Source: Phormidesmis priestleyi ULC007 (GTDB taxonomy: Bacteria; Cyanobacteriota; Cyanobacteriia; Leptolyngbyales; Leptolyngbyaceae). From it: DNA of 64,000 nucleotides. This document shows positions 63,654 to 64,000 of the stretch, in pieces. Positions within the stretch are counted from its first letter, which is position 1; each line of letters opens with the position of its first letter. The stretch spans positions 20,877-84,876 of the forward strand of contig NZ_MPPI01000017.1 in assembly GCF_001895925.1 (NCBI RefSeq). Reading direction: 5' to 3'. Made by a program: the position numbers and the translations under genes. Below the pieces are notes generated by a model. The model was not told the origin of the DNA, did no database searches, and saw nothing but the letters and a program-made list of their open reading frames with translations.

Positions 63654-64000
63654 GTTGGGTCGAGGGGGAGTATGATCTCCCTCCCCTCCCAGTTAGATCC
63701 GTGCGTGCAAGTTTTCCCGCACACGGCTCCCGATTCAATCAGGCTGTGCCTTTGCTCCTGTGTGCATAATTATGGCAAGACTCGTGTAGAGCCTCCAGAT
63801 TTGTCGCTTTCCAGTTGTGGTGATTTCCATCTTGATGATGCAGGTGAACCTGTTCCTCAGAGGTCATCTTGTATCCACAACAGGCACAGGAATGGTTTTG
63901 TCGTTTTAGGACTCTAGAGGTCGCACCGTCATAGAGTTTACTGTTACGTTCACTCCAGTACGTTAAGTCGCCATCGTAAGGGGATTTCTCCCCTTTGACA
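63654..64000 (-). mobile_element. Group II intron, 3' part (runs off the window)
   Basis: On the minus strand, domain V is the 34-nt hairpin GAGCCGTGTGCGGGAAAACT... ending ACGGATC (63696-63729), followed by a domain VI hairpin rich in GGGAGG/CTCCCC and an end near CGACCCAAC at about 63654. The intron's maturase gene lies inside it upstream. The 5' end is outside the window. Confidence 0.8.
63739..64000 (-). CDS. Group II intron reverse transcriptase/maturase, C-terminal HNH part (partial)
   Basis: The 87 codons at the right edge read DLTYWSERNSKLYDGATSR, then CACCGYKMTSEEQ, HLHHQDGNHHNWKATNLEAL and HESCHNYAH before the stop. This is the HNH endonuclease domain found at the end of many group II intron-encoded proteins, with Cys pairs and His ligands intact. 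The RT and maturase domains are beyond the window. It ends about ten bases before intron domain V, as expected. Confidence 0.85.
   Translation of the reverse strand, partial: VKGEKSPYDGDLTYWSERNSKLYDGATSRVLKRQNHSCACCGYKMTSEEQVHLHHQDGNHHNWKATNLEALHESCHNYAHRSKGTA

Noticed and set aside
63465..63917. A 150-codon plus-strand frame near the right end
   Set aside because: It runs across the transposase remnant and through intron domains V and VI and the maturase gene on the other strand, so it is a shadow frame.

Overview
The window comes from a cyanobacterium, probably a filamentous or Leptolyngbya-like one. It carries photosystem II genes (psbA, psbZ, psbQ), the phycobilisome-degradation gene nblA, several small protein families that I know only from cyanobacteria (DUF2949, DUF3285, DUF760, DUF2301, DUF6825, recalled from memory and not searched), a DICT-domain kinase, and very frequent HIP1 palindromes (GCGATCGC) through most of the sequence.

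Layout. 1-10.5 kb: the end of an HtrA-type protease, an ExbB/ExbD proton channel pair, a REC-wHTH-HPt-REC regulator, a second HtrA protease, two NarL-type regulators around an unknown gene, then ftsE, a WecG/TagA/CpsF glycosyltransferase and proB. 10.5-18.2 kb: an accessory, decaying stretch with two Uma2 nucleases, a DUF6602-type PD-(D/E)XK protein, a broken DNA methyltransferase, a PIN toxin stopped by a nonsense codon, orphan antitoxin-like genes, a MazF scrap and a frameshifted small gene; a heme peroxidase sits inside it. 18.3-54.5 kb: mostly core genome, with sbcC, an unusual PlsY-like/PEP-synthase-like fusion, psbA with a clear promoter and terminator, dprA, nblA, a PP2C phosphatase, a UbiB kinase, a predicted pseudokinase, a DHH-CBS-tRNA nucleotidyltransferase, psbZ, ribH, cysA, ispF, a DICT-GAF histidine kinase, psbQ, hhoA, scpB, ybeY, dgkA, trpG/pabA, pepP, a two-component pair and initiator tRNA-Met. 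54.9-59.6 kb: a three-gene oxidation cluster (SDR, a GMC dehydrogenase fused to a gluconate-dehydrogenase-subunit-3-like domain, and a GH1-like glycosidase). 59.6-64 kb: an accessory end with a two-gene unit of unknown function behind a long hairpin, a 5' fragment of a group II intron, a truncated and frameshifted RHS gene ending in a nuclease-like tip, its SMI1/KNR4-type immunity gene, a decayed transposase, and the 3' end of a second group II intron whose maturase runs off the window.

Five copies of a palindromic element with a shared G/C-rich core (CCCCCTAAATCCCCC... and its complement), plus three copies of a second short repeat, lie between genes. Three HtrA-type proteases occur in one window. 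The most unusual observations are the PlsY-like/PEP-synthase-like fusion, the predicted pseudokinase, the RHS toxin/immunity remnant bounded by intron pieces, the fused GMC dehydrogenase cluster, and a 39-residue gene with a perfect Shine-Dalgarno sequence downstream of a long hairpin.
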